From positions 186,001 through 250,000 of the forward strand of contig NZ_CP091851.1 of NCBI RefSeq assembly GCF_022059845.1: a stretch of 64,000 nt of DNA, written 5' to 3'. The stretch is from Terrirubrum flagellatum. Lineage in GTDB: Bacteria; Pseudomonadota; Alphaproteobacteria; Rhizobiales; Beijerinckiaceae. The position numbers and the translations under genes are program-made. A model generated the notes under the pieces. It did no database searches. It was not told the origin of the DNA and saw nothing but the letters and a program-made list of their open reading frames with translations. This document shows positions 1 to 7,962 of the stretch, piece by piece; the stretch's first letter is position 1, and every line of letters starts with the position of its first letter.

Positions 1-444
1 CTGCCTTTCATCGAGGCGCGCTCGCCGCTGCCCTGGCTGCACATCGCCGACGCGGTGGCGGGCGAGGCCGTCGCGCGCGGCTACAGGCGCATCGGACTCA
101 CCGGCACGCGCTGGCTCGTGGAGAGCGAGGTCTACCCCGAAAAGCTCAAGGCGCATGGCCTCGACTTCGTCAGACCGGGCGCGGACGAACGCGAGGAGAT
201 CAATCGCATCATCATGGATGAGCTGGTCTATGGCGTGTGCAAGCCTGACGCGATCGCCGCGTTCCAGCGCATCATCGCGCGGCTGAGGGATCAGGGTTGC
301 GACGCGGTAGCGCTCGTCTGCACGGAAATTCCGCTGATCATGAATGACGGCAACTCGCCTCTGCCGACGCTCGATTCGACACGCCTGCTCGCGCGGGCCG
401 CGTTACGGCGCGCCACCGCGCGCGAGCCTGTCCCCGCGGGCTGA
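1..444 (+). CDS. Aspartate/glutamate racemase family protein, 5'-truncated by the window edge
   Basis: Open from base 1 in frame 1, so the N-terminal half is outside the window. The visible 147 residues contain the second lobe of the Asp/Glu racemase fold: RIGLTGTRWLVESEVY opens the lobe, and GCDAVALVCTEIPLI near the end carries the second catalytic Cys (CTEIPL, the usual form being GCTEI-L-). Family members are cofactor-independent two-cysteine enzymes, including aspartate racemase, hydantoin racemase, maleate isomerase and arylmalonate decarboxylase relatives; the substrate cannot be told from this half. The stop is 20 bases before the next gene, a CoA-transferase, so the two are probably co-transcribed. 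Family call is firm; the exact activity is open. Confidence 0.75.
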   Translation: MPFIEARSPLPWLHIADAVAGEAVARGYRRIGLTGTRWLVESEVYPEKLKAHGLDFVRPGADEREEINRIIMDELVYGVCKPDAIAAFQRIIARLRDQGCDAVALVCTEIPLIMNDGNSPLPTLDSTRLLARAALRRATAREPVPAG

Positions 445-464
445 AGCTTCATCGGGAGCGTCGC

Positions 465-1862
465 ATGGACAGCGTCGACTTCCTTCTTGTCGATCTCTGG
501 TCGCAGGCCGGCGGCGATCCCGCGGCGCTCGAACGTCTCAGGCTGACGGGCGAAGAGCCGTCGCTTCCTTCAAGCTTTCGCGTCGGCGCGGTCGCGCAGA
601 CCACGATCGCGGCCGCCGCGCTCGCCGCCGCGGAGGTTCATCATCAGCGTGGCGCCGCGCGGCAGGATGTCTCCGTCGACATGCGGCATGCGTCGATCGA
701 ATTTCGCAGCGAGCGTTATTTCAGCGTCGATGGCGCGCCCGCGCCAGAGTTGTGGGACATGATCGCCGGCGTCTATCGCTGCGGCGACGGGCGCTGGGTC
801 AGGCTGCACACGAATTTTCCGCATCACCGCGACGGCGTGCTCGCGCTCCTGAATTGCGTCTATGACAAGGGCGCAGTGGCGCAGGCGCTATCGAAATGGA
901 AAGCGGAAGAGTTCGAGGCCGCGGCGGCGGAGCGCAAGCTCGTCGTCGCGATGATGCGCTCGTTCGAGGAGTGGGACGCGCATCCCCACGACGTTGCGCT
1001 CGCCGGCCTGCCGCTTTTTTCGCTTGAACGCATCGGCGACGCGCCGCCCGAGACGCGGGCTTCCAGCGCGCGTCCTCTCTCCGGCGTTCGCGTGCTTGAA
1101 CTGACACGCATCATCGCGGGGCCCGTCTGCGGCCGCACGCTGGCGGTGCATGGCGCTGACGTGATGCTCGTCACCGCGCCGCATCTTCCGTCGATCGACG
1201 CGCTCGCGATGGACACCGGTCGCGGCAAGCTCGCGACCTCGCTCGATCTTCGCGATCCGCTCCAGCGCGAGAGCTTCGCCAGGCTGGTTCGCGGCGCCGA
1301 TATCATCGTGCAGGGCTATCGGCCCGGCGGCCTCGCCGATCTTGGCTTCGGACCCGAGGAGTGCGCAAAGCTCAGGCCGGGGATCATCTATGTCTCGCTC
1401 TCCGCCTACAGCCATGACGGGCCGTGGGCCGATCGGCGTGGATTTGATTCGCTCGTGCAGACGGCGACGGGATTCAATCACGCCGAGGCGGAGGCGGCCG
1501 GATCGACTTCGCCAAAGCCTCTGCCATGTCAGGCGCTCGATCACGGCACAGGCTATCTCATGGCCTTCGTCGCGATGATGGCGCTCGCGCGTCGCGCCCG
1601 CGAAGGCGGCTCCTGGCATGCGCGCCTGTCGCTCGCGCAGACTGCGCGCTGGATGCGCGGGCTTGGCCGCCTCGATAACGGATTGAGCGCGCCCGAGCCT
1701 TCGGATCGCGAAGTGAACGCGCAGCTCGAAACGACGCCGTCAGGCTTCGGCACGCTGACCGCGACTCGGCATGCCGCCATGATGTCGGCGACGCAAGCGA
1801 AATGGGAGCGGCCGAGCGTGCCGCTCGGTTTTCACGCGCCGCAATGGCCGGAACGCGCGTAG
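465..1862 (+). CDS. CaiB/BaiF-type (class III) CoA-transferase with atypical domain order
   Basis: 465 residues starting at an ATG with GGGAG 6 bases upstream. The typical opening of class III CoA-transferases (LSGVRVLELTRIIAGPVCGR) lies near residue 205, not at the N-terminus, followed by RGADIIVQGYRPGGLADLGF and QALDHGTGYLMAF, which holds the expected catalytic Asp. The first 200 residues look like the portion that normally comes later in these enzymes (helical AEVHHQRGAARQDVSVDM segment, then YRCGDGRWVRL). The order therefore looks permuted, or the first part is a degenerate second copy. Family members move CoA between carboxylic acids. Pairing with the upstream racemase-fold gene suggests degradation of a chiral or branched acid; the substrate is unknown. 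Confidence 0.8.
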   Translation: MDSVDFLLVDLWSQAGGDPAALERLRLTGEEPSLPSSFRVGAVAQTTIAAAALAAAEVHHQRGAARQDVSVDMRHASIEFRSERYFSVDGAPAPELWDMIAGVYRCGDGRWVRLHTNFPHHRDGVLALLNCVYDKGAVAQALSKWKAEEFEAAAAERKLVVAMMRSFEEWDAHPHDVALAGLPLFSLERIGDAPPETRASSARPLSGVRVLELTRIIAGPVCGRTLAVHGADVMLVTAPHLPSIDALAMDTGRGKLATSLDLRDPLQRESFARLVRGADIIVQGYRPGGLADLGFGPEECAKLRPGIIYVSLSAYSHDGPWADRRGFDSLVQTATGFNHAEAEAAGSTSPKPLPCQALDHGTGYLMAFVAMMALARRAREGGSWHARLSLAQTARWMRGLGRLDNGLSAPEPSDREVNAQLETTPSGFGTLTATRHAAMMSATQAKWERPSVPLGFHAPQWPERA

Positions 1863-1864
1863 GC

Positions 1865-2509
1865 TTACCACCATTCGACCGTGACCATCGGCCAGATCGC
1901 TTGGCATCGCTTCGCCTTCGCGTCATGAGTCGGCCCGTTCGGCAGCGATCGGTTGGGCCGCAGATGCATCGCAAATATGTCGCGCAGGCCATAGGGCGCG
2001 ACGACATCGATGCGATCGCCCTCTGTAAGGCGCACGCCAATCGCATGCGTTGTCGAGGCGTAACGCGTCGGCGCTTCCGCCGCGCTGGCGAGCGGCGGCA
2101 CGGCGTAGCCGAAGCGTTGCTCGAACCAGAGATGCACGCGCGCCTGATTGCGGACCTCGAGATTGAGCCCGAGCGACGCGCCGGCCTCTTCAACGCGCCG
2201 GATCACGCGGTCTTCCGCTTCATAGGAGAGATCGGACGGATCGAAATAGCCGATGTCGTAATCCTTCACGCCGGTTCGCCGGGGATAGCAGGCGATGACG
2301 TTCCAGATCGTCTGATAGATGCAGCCGCCGCAGAGCCACCCGTCCGGCAATTCAAGATCGCGAATGAGGCGGAGCGCCGCCATCAGATCGGGATCGTCGC
2401 GGACAATCTGTCCGACCGCCTCGATCTGCTCGGTCAGAGGCGCCGCCGCCAGAGCGCGCCAGCGCTGAGGGATTTGCTCGCCGAACAGCGCGGGGGCCAG
2501 TGCGCTCAA
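1865..2509 (-). CDS. Nucleotidyltransferase family protein (PF06042-like)
   Basis: 214 residues. LPDGWLCGGCIYQTIWNVI followed by VKDYDIGYFDPSD matches the nucleotidyltransferase-like family with the G-G...(K)DxD active-site signature; the two acidic residues of KDYDI are the presumed metal ligands. A C-terminal RYASTTHAIGVRL...YGLRDIFAMHLRPN segment is typical of the family. The start is a TTG that overlaps the stop of the upstream csaA-like gene as TTGA, indicating translational coupling; no better ATG exists before the conserved region. The biochemical substrate of this family is not established. Confidence 0.75.
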   Translation of the reverse strand: MSALAPALFGEQIPQRWRALAAAPLTEQIEAVGQIVRDDPDLMAALRLIRDLELPDGWLCGGCIYQTIWNVIACYPRRTGVKDYDIGYFDPSDLSYEAEDRVIRRVEEAGASLGLNLEVRNQARVHLWFEQRFGYAVPPLASAAEAPTRYASTTHAIGVRLTEGDRIDVVAPYGLRDIFAMHLRPNRSLPNGPTHDAKAKRCQAIWPMVTVEWW

Positions 2510-2859
2510 TAGAGCCGCCCGCCGATCGGAACCTCGCGATCCGGCCCGATCAGCATCACCTCGCCATTAACGTCGGGAACGCCAAGCGTCAGCACCTGGG
2601 ACATGAAGGGACCGATCTGGCGCGGCGGGAAATTCACCACCGCCAGCACCTGCTTGCCGACGAGGCTTTCGCGCGGATGATTCTTCACGATCTGCGCCGA
2701 TGATTTCTTCACGCCGATCTCGGGTCCGAAATCGATCGTCAGCTTGATCGCCGGCTTGCGCGCCTCCGGAAAATCCTCGGCGGCGATCACCACGCCGACG
2801 CGGATATCGACTTTCAGGAAATCGTCGAAGGAGATCGTGGCCGGCTTTGGCGAGGTCAT
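2506..2859 (-). CDS. csaA: CsaA-like tRNA-binding (EMAP/OB-fold) protein
   Basis: 117 residues from the ATG at 2859; an upstream in-frame start at 2883 would add 8 residues not expected for the family. The protein is a single tRNA-binding OB domain: FLKVDIRVGVVIAAEDFPEARKP, then KKSSAQIVKNHP and QVLAVVNFPPRQIGPFMSQVL, and the closing GEVMLIGPDREVPIGGRLY. These match CsaA/YgjH, small dimeric proteins that bind structured RNA or tRNA and have been described as export-related chaperones. It is the first gene of a two-gene unit with the nucleotidyltransferase. Confidence 0.88.
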   Translation of the reverse strand: MTSPKPATISFDDFLKVDIRVGVVIAAEDFPEARKPAIKLTIDFGPEIGVKKSSAQIVKNHPRESLVGKQVLAVVNFPPRQIGPFMSQVLTLGVPDVNGEVMLIGPDREVPIGGRLY

Positions 2860-2945
2860 GGCTTGTCCTGAAAGGCGACTCAAATCGGCGGCGGCGCGCC
2901 GACGCGCTTATCGACCACAGCGCGGCGATATGCTAGATTCGACCC

Positions 2946-3248
2946 ATGCGTTGGGCGATCTCTTTCTTCGCAGTCGCAGCAATTTCAGCGCCGCTCACAG
3001 CCGTCGCTCAGGATCAGCCGCGGCGCGAATGGCCGTCGCATTCCCAGCGCTGGATGCCGAACAATCCGGACTGCACATGTCGCGCTCAAGGGCGGGATTT
3101 CGGCATGGGCGAAAAGATCTGCCTTGGCGGCCGCGTCGCGACCTGCGGCATGACGCTCAACAATACGAGCTGGAACGTGACCGATACGCCCTGCACGGTT
3201 TCCGAGGCGCCCGGCGGCCAGTCCTTCCGGACGATGGCCTCGCGCTGA
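2946..3248 (+). CDS. Small secreted cysteine-containing protein, unknown function
   Basis: 100 residues. A signal peptide is visible (MRW then hydrophobic AISFFAVAAISAPLTAV, cut likely after AVAQ), so the mature protein of about 78 residues should be periplasmic or secreted. It has five Cys (DCTC, KIC, ATC, TPC), suggesting disulfides. No known domain was recognised. It is transcribed divergently from csaA and followed by a hairpin at 3290-3318. Coding status is supported by the clean signal peptide and the Cys pattern. Confidence 0.6.
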   Translation: MRWAISFFAVAAISAPLTAVAQDQPRREWPSHSQRWMPNNPDCTCRAQGRDFGMGEKICLGGRVATCGMTLNNTSWNVTDTPCTVSEAPGGQSFRTMASR

Positions 3249-3285
3249 TCGCGCCACGCTTCAGGCGTTCTCTTTCCTCCAAATG

Positions 3286-3318
3286 AAAACCGCCGCCAGG
3301 AGTGGGACCTGACGGCGG
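3286..3318 (-). terminator. Rho-independent terminator of the microprotein gene
   Basis: Inverted repeat 3290-3300 / 3308-3318 (11-base arms, one mismatch, 7-base loop). Read on the minus strand it is followed by TTTTCATTT, a classical intrinsic terminator just downstream of the small ORF at 3356-3439. On the plus strand the tail is poorer, though it may also slow transcripts of the secreted-protein gene. Confidence 0.7.
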
Positions 3319-3355
3319 TGAAACTTTATGCCTCGTTTTGTTGTGACGCTGGAAC

Positions 3356-3439
3356 TCAGACAACCCCCAGAATGATCGCCGTCAGAAAACCAAAAGCGGC
3401 GCACATCGCGAGATATTCGAGCCTTAGCGTTACACTCAT
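3356..3439 (-). CDS. 27-residue single-span membrane microprotein
   Basis: Short ORF beginning MSVTLRLEYLAM and ending with hydrophobic AAFGFLTAIILGVV, so one short N-terminal polar segment then a transmembrane helix to the C-terminus. On the minus strand the start is preceded by AGAGAGGTGACTGA, a strong Shine-Dalgarno at good spacing, and the gene is closed by the intrinsic terminator at 3286-3318. The combination of strong RBS, hydrophobic peptide and own terminator argues it is real. Function is unknown; small peptides of this kind often modulate membrane complexes (inference). Confidence 0.6.
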   Translation of the reverse strand: MSVTLRLEYLAMCAAFGFLTAIILGVV

Positions 3440-3768
3440 TCAGTCACCTCTCTGTTGGGGTGAGTAACCCAAGTCTGTCGAACAGGTTCCATCGTGACAA
3501 GCGGAATCGTCGCTGCTTTGCAAAACAGAATTCAGTTGACGAAAATGATTCCGAATTTCAGCGCTTTGCTTTGCGTGCTCGGCGAATTGCCGGTTTTCGG
3601 GAATGGTTGCGCGGACAACCAATCCGACAAGATTCCTGTTTTTGGCCGGCTTTTCATCGAGTTTTAAGGGCTGGGAAAACCAGCCGGCGACCATGGCTCG
3701 ATGAGTTTCCGATTGGGAAAGGCCGAAGCGGCCTTGAAAAGCGTCCCGGCGCCGGCCAAGACCCGCTT

Positions 3769-4368
3769 GTGACGCTCTACGCCCTCAAGCCACGATTCCA
3801 GGCGCTCCTGCGCCCGTTGGTGAAACGGCTCGCGCAAGCTGGCGTCACCGCCAATCAGATCACGCTGCTCGCCGGTGCGCTCTCGCTGCTGCTGGGCGCC
3901 ATTCTTTGCGCCTGGCCGGAGCGGCGTGGGCTGTTCCTGTTGCTGCCGCTCTGGCTGTTGCTTCGGATGGCCTTCAACGCCGTCGACGGGATGCTGGCGC
4001 GCGAATTCGGGCAGAAGAGCCGCCTTGGCGGCTATCTCAACGAGCTTTGCGATGTCGCAGCCGACGCCGCGCTCATCGCGCCTTTCGCTTTCGTTGCGCC
4101 CTTCAACCCCATCTGGATCGCAGCGGTGATTCTTCTCGCCGCGCTGTCGGAATATGCCGGCGTCATGGGGCCGCTGATCGGCGCCTCACGGCGCTATGAC
4201 GGGCCGTTCGGCAAGAGCGACCGTGCGCTGGTTTTCGGCGCGCTCGGCATCTGGGCAGGCGCGAGCCCGTCGCTGCCGGAATGGGCGGGCTGGATGGCGC
4301 CCGTCATGGCGGCGTTGCTCGTCTGGACCATCCTCAATCGCGTGCGGGGCGGACTCGGCGAGCTCTGA
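3769..4368 (+). CDS. ynbA: CDP-alcohol phosphatidyltransferase, YnbA-like
   Basis: 199 residues from GTG 3769. The open frame extends upstream to 3460, but that part is low-quality coding; from GTG onward the protein begins VTLYALKPRFQALLRP, the expected YnbA-type N-terminus. Multi-span membrane protein. The CDP-alcohol transferase signature is at about residues 65-95: FNAVDGMLAR...LGGYLNELCDVAAD. Two of the four canonical metal-binding Asp positions (D1 and D3) are Asn, as I recall for the YnbA subfamily. It would exchange CMP of a CDP-lipid for an unknown alcohol. First gene of the operon ending at 9547. Confidence 0.8.
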   Translation: MTLYALKPRFQALLRPLVKRLAQAGVTANQITLLAGALSLLLGAILCAWPERRGLFLLLPLWLLLRMAFNAVDGMLAREFGQKSRLGGYLNELCDVAADAALIAPFAFVAPFNPIWIAAVILLAALSEYAGVMGPLIGASRRYDGPFGKSDRALVFGALGIWAGASPSLPEWAGWMAPVMAALLVWTILNRVRGGLGEL

Positions 4369-4461
4369 CAAGGTGCGGCAGCGCACGCCTTTGCCGTAAG
4401 GCCCGGATTAGCGGCACAATGATATGCCAGCGCGCCAGCGCCTGGCGGGGGGAATGTGCGC

Positions 4462-6210
4462 GTGACGCGAGAGATGAAGGAATTGAGCTTCCAGACCCAT
4501 GACGGGGTGGAGCTCTTTTATCGCTATTGGCCCGCCGTTAGCGCAAGCCCGCGCGGCGCGATCCTGCTCTTCCATCGCGGCCATGAGCATGGCGGGCGCA
4601 TGGCGCATCTGGTCGATGAACTCGACCTTTCCGATTTCGCCTTCTACGCTTGGGATGCGCGCGGCCATGGCCGCTCGCCGGGCGAGCGCGGTTATTCCCC
4701 TTCCTTCGGCGCAAGCGTGCGCGACGTGCAGACTTTCGCCGATCATATCGCGGCGACGGACGGTTTCGCCATCGAGGATATGGCCGTCATCGCGCAATCG
4801 GTCGGCGCGGTGCTCGTCTCGACCTGGGCGCATGACTATGCGCCGCGCATCCGCGCCATGGTGCTCGCCTCGCCGGCCTTCTCGGTGAAGCTCTATGTTC
4901 CCTTCGCGCGCGAAGGCCTGAAGCTGCAGCAGAAGCTGCGCGGCAACTTCTTCGTCAATTCCTATGTGAAGGCGCGCTTCCTCACCCATGATCCCGAACG
5001 CCGCGCCACCTATGATTCCGATCCGCTGATCTCGCGGCCGATCTCGGTCAACATCCTGCTCGATCTCTATGACGCGGCGGAGCGCGTGGTGAAGGATGCG
5101 CGCGCCATCACCATTCCGACGCAGCTGCTCATTTCGGGTTCGGACTTCGTGGTGCGCCATGCGCCGCAGCACGAATTCTTCGTCAATCTGGGAACGCCTG
5201 TGAAGGAGCGGCATGTGCTGCCTGGATTCTTCCACGACACGCTTGGCGAATTCGGGCGCGGCGTTGCAGTGGCGCAGGCGCGGCGCTTTCTTCTCGAACG
5301 TTTCGACGCGCCGCTCGATCGGCCTGATCTTAAAAACGCGCATCTCCAGGGCTATACGCGCGACGAGGCGGATCGTCTGGCGTCGCCTCTGCCGGCGCTA
5401 TCGCCGCGCGGACTCTATTGGACGGCCTATCGCGCCAATCTGAGACTGGGCGCGCTGACGTCGGAAGGCATTGCGCTTGGCCGGCGCACCGGATTCGATT
5501 CCGGCTCGACGCTCGATTACGTCTATCGCAACGAGGCGAAAGGTCTCGGTCCGCTCGGCCGCATGGTCGACCGCACCTATCTCGACGCGATCGGCTGGCG
5601 CGGCATCCGCCAGCGCAAGATCAATGTCGAGGAGCTGATCCGGATTGCGCTGCAGAAGCTTGCTGCGAAAGGCCTGCCGCGCCGCGTGATGGACGTCGCC
5701 GCGGGCCATGGCCGCTATGTGCTGGAGGCGCTGACCGAGGGCGTCGACAGGCCGGATGCGATTCTGCTGCGCGATTATTCCGATCTCAATGTCGAGGGCG
5801 GGCGCAAGCTGATCGCGGAGAAAGGGCTTTCCGACATCGCCCGCTTCGAGAAAGCCGACGCGTTCGATCGCGACAGCATCGCGAATGCGGAGCCGCATCC
5901 GACGCTCGGCGTCGTCTCTGGCCTCTATGAATTGTTCCCGGACAACGCGCTGATCAGGCGCTCGCTCGACGGATTGTCCGCCGCGATCCCGGCGGGCGGT
6001 TATCTCGTCTATACCGGCCAGCCCTGGCATCCCCAGCTTGAGATGATTGCGCGCGCGCTCACCTCGCATCGTCAGGGCGAAGCCTGGGTGATGCGCCGCC
6101 GCACGCAGGAAGAGATGGACCAGCTTGTCGCCGCCGCAGGCTTCCGCAAGATCACGCAACGGATCGATGAATGGGGCGTGTTCACCGTGTCGTTGGCGGA
6201 GCGCGCGTGA
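4462..6210 (+). CDS. ynbC: YnbC-like fused alpha/beta hydrolase - SAM methyltransferase
   Basis: About 582 residues, matching the length of E. coli YnbC. Start chosen at GTG 4462, eight bases after GGGGGGA; GTG 4456 is too close to that site and ATG 4474 is possible. Domain 1 (about 1-290) is an alpha/beta hydrolase: HRGHEHGGR, WDARGHGRSPGERG, nucleophile elbow AQSVGA (Ser near 113), and FFHDTLGEF with the probable catalytic His. Domain 2 (about 390-580) is a class I methyltransferase with RRVMDVAAGHGRYVLEAL as SAM-binding loop and VSGLYELFPDN after it. Expected to act on a lysolipid or lipid headgroup (inference). The stop overlaps the next start as GTGA. Confidence 0.82.
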   Translation: MTREMKELSFQTHDGVELFYRYWPAVSASPRGAILLFHRGHEHGGRMAHLVDELDLSDFAFYAWDARGHGRSPGERGYSPSFGASVRDVQTFADHIAATDGFAIEDMAVIAQSVGAVLVSTWAHDYAPRIRAMVLASPAFSVKLYVPFAREGLKLQQKLRGNFFVNSYVKARFLTHDPERRATYDSDPLISRPISVNILLDLYDAAERVVKDARAITIPTQLLISGSDFVVRHAPQHEFFVNLGTPVKERHVLPGFFHDTLGEFGRGVAVAQARRFLLERFDAPLDRPDLKNAHLQGYTRDEADRLASPLPALSPRGLYWTAYRANLRLGALTSEGIALGRRTGFDSGSTLDYVYRNEAKGLGPLGRMVDRTYLDAIGWRGIRQRKINVEELIRIALQKLAAKGLPRRVMDVAAGHGRYVLEALTEGVDRPDAILLRDYSDLNVEGGRKLIAEKGLSDIARFEKADAFDRDSIANAEPHPTLGVVSGLYELFPDNALIRRSLDGLSAAIPAGGYLVYTGQPWHPQLEMIARALTSHRQGEAWVMRRRTQEEMDQLVAAAGFRKITQRIDEWGVFTVSLAERA

Positions 6211-7526
6211 AAGACCTTGCCGCCGGTGTGGAGAGGCGGCCCATCGGCCGCGCCTTCGTCTGGCTCGCCGCGCTCGGCGTCTTCTTCTATGCGAGCTATG
6301 GCCTCGCCAACTGGCTTGCGACCTTGCGCGCGCATGTGCCGTCGATCGTGTTCTCGTGGGAGCGCAGCGTTCCGTTCATCGCCTGGACGATCATTCCGTA
6401 CTGGACGACGAATCTCTTCTACAGCCTGTCCTTCTTCATCTGCCGCAATCGTCGCGAGCTTGATGCGCATGGCAGAAGGCTTCTGACCGCGCAGATCATC
6501 GCGGTGACCTGCTTCATCCTGTTGCCGCTGAAATTCTCATGGCCGAAGCCTGATACGGACGGGATCGCCGGATTCTTCTTCGAGACGCTTGGCGCCTTCG
6601 ACAAGCCGTTCAATCAGGCGCCTTCGCTGCATGTGGCGCTGTCGATTGCGCTGTTCTCGCTCTACGCCCGCATCCTGCCGCGCTGGGCGACGATCGCGCT
6701 CTCAGCCTGGTTCGTTCTCGTCGTCGCGTCTGTCATGACGACCTTCCAGCATCATTTCATCGATATCCCGACCGGCGCGCTGCTCGGCCTGTTCTGCATC
6801 TGGCTCTGGCCGCTCGAGGGCGGCGCGCGTCTCACCGGCTGGCAGGTCACGCATGACGCGCGACGGCGCACGCTCGCCTTGCGCTACATGATCGCGGCGG
6901 CGTTCTTCGCCGCAGCCGGGCTTGCGTTGCATGGCGGCTGGCTCTGGCTTCTCTGGCCGGCCTTCGCCTTTCTCGGCGTGTCCGCCGCCTATCTCGCGTT
7001 GGGTCCTGCTTTGTTCGACAAGACACCGGACGGGCGCATCGGCTGGCCTGTGCGGCTGATGCTCGCGCCTTATCTCATCGGCGCCTGGATCAATTCGCGG
7101 CTCTGGACGATCGGAACGCCGCGCGCTGTCGCTGTCGCCGATGGCGTCTTTCTCGGGCGGTTTCCGTCGCGCCGCGATCTCGAAGCGTTCGGCGAGGTGG
7201 TCGATCTCACCAGCGAATTGTCGCGGCCGCGCTTCGCAGGCGTGTGGACGAGCCTTCCCATGCTTGATCTCGCCGCGCCGCCGGCTGATCGTCTGCGCGC
7301 GGCGGCGCGCGTGATCGAATCCGCGCGCGCTCAGAGATCGACGCTCGTCTGCTGCGCGCTGGGTTATGGCCGCAGCGTGCTCGCCGTCGCTGTCTGGCTC
7401 ACGCGCACCGGGCGCGCCGATACGCTCGATGCGGCGATCGCGATGCTGCGCGCGAAGCGGCCGCGCCTGTCGATCCATCCGGATCAATTGCGCGCGGCGC
7501 GAGAGGCGGTCGATGGCGACCGCTGA
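6207..7526 (+). CDS. ynbD: YnbD-like membrane protein: PAP2-type domain plus dual-specificity phosphatase domain
   Basis: 439 residues from GTG 6207 (GTGA overlap with ynbC). Several membrane spans; the PAP2/inositolphosphotransferase-type motifs KPFNQAPSLHVALS and FQHHFIDIPTGALLG (active His and Asp) lie at about residues 130-195. The C-terminal 110 residues resemble a protein-tyrosine/dual-specificity phosphatase fold with the P-loop VCCALGYGRSVL, a CX5RS motif; the residue before the catalytic Cys is Cys rather than the usual His. Probably removes a phosphate from a phospholipid intermediate such as a phosphatidyl-alcohol phosphate (inference). Confidence 0.8.
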   Translation: MKDLAAGVERRPIGRAFVWLAALGVFFYASYGLANWLATLRAHVPSIVFSWERSVPFIAWTIIPYWTTNLFYSLSFFICRNRRELDAHGRRLLTAQIIAVTCFILLPLKFSWPKPDTDGIAGFFFETLGAFDKPFNQAPSLHVALSIALFSLYARILPRWATIALSAWFVLVVASVMTTFQHHFIDIPTGALLGLFCIWLWPLEGGARLTGWQVTHDARRRTLALRYMIAAAFFAAAGLALHGGWLWLLWPAFAFLGVSAAYLALGPALFDKTPDGRIGWPVRLMLAPYLIGAWINSRLWTIGTPRAVAVADGVFLGRFPSRRDLEAFGEVVDLTSELSRPRFAGVWTSLPMLDLAAPPADRLRAAARVIESARAQRSTLVCCALGYGRSVLAVAVWLTRTGRADTLDAAIAMLRAKRPRLSIHPDQLRAAREAVDGDR

Positions 7527-7962
7527 AGGACCCGACGACGTTTGGATCGCATCGATCACGGCGGCGCTGCTGGCGCGCGGACGCATGATCCACGGCGCCG
7601 CGATGGGCGTGACGGCGGCGACGCTGGTGATCGCGCTTCTGACGGGCGGCGTCTCCGCGCGTCTTTCGCTTGCGTCGCTGGCCGCCGCAGCGGTTTTCTT
7701 CTGCGCCGCCTTGGAATTCTGGCTGGCGGCGCGGGTCGCGTTCGACGCCGAGCTCTTCGCCGCTCTCGCGCGCCGCAATGATCTCGCGGGATTTGATCGC
7801 GCCATGACGACGCTGGGATTGATGAAATCAGGCAAGACGGGGCGCGCCATGGCGGAGCGCGCGCAAGGCGCCCGCCGTCTGCTCCGGATGCAGGCGCTCG
7901 CATTCGTCGCGTTGCTCGTCGTCGCGATCGGCGGCTGGATCCTGATCGCATGGCGGCTGTGA
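7513..7962 (+). CDS. Small two-span membrane protein of the ynb-like operon
   Basis: 149 residues from ATG 7513 (GAGAGGCGG just upstream); a longer open frame to 7366 overlaps ynbD and is not needed. Two hydrophobic stretches near residues 30-75 (GVTAATLVIALLTGG, SLAAAAVFFCAALEFWLAAR) and a third at the C-terminus (ALAFVALLVVAIGGWILIAW). No known domain was recognised. It overlaps the ends of both neighbours by about 13 bases, so it is made together with them. A scaffold or accessory role in lipid synthesis is only a guess from context. Confidence 0.7.
   Translation: MATAEGPDDVWIASITAALLARGRMIHGAAMGVTAATLVIALLTGGVSARLSLASLAAAAVFFCAALEFWLAARVAFDAELFAALARRNDLAGFDRAMTTLGLMKSGKTGRAMAERAQGARRLLRMQALAFVALLVVAIGGWILIAWRL

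Noticed and set aside
888-1619. Long antisense ORF within the CoA-transferase gene
   Set aside because: Arg/Ala-rich shadow typical of high-GC genes; the plus frame carries clear family motifs.
3460-3768. N-terminal extension of the YnbA-like ORF
   Set aside because: Sequence from 3460 to 3768 lacks coding character and YnbA homologues begin at the TLY-KP motif (GTG 3769).
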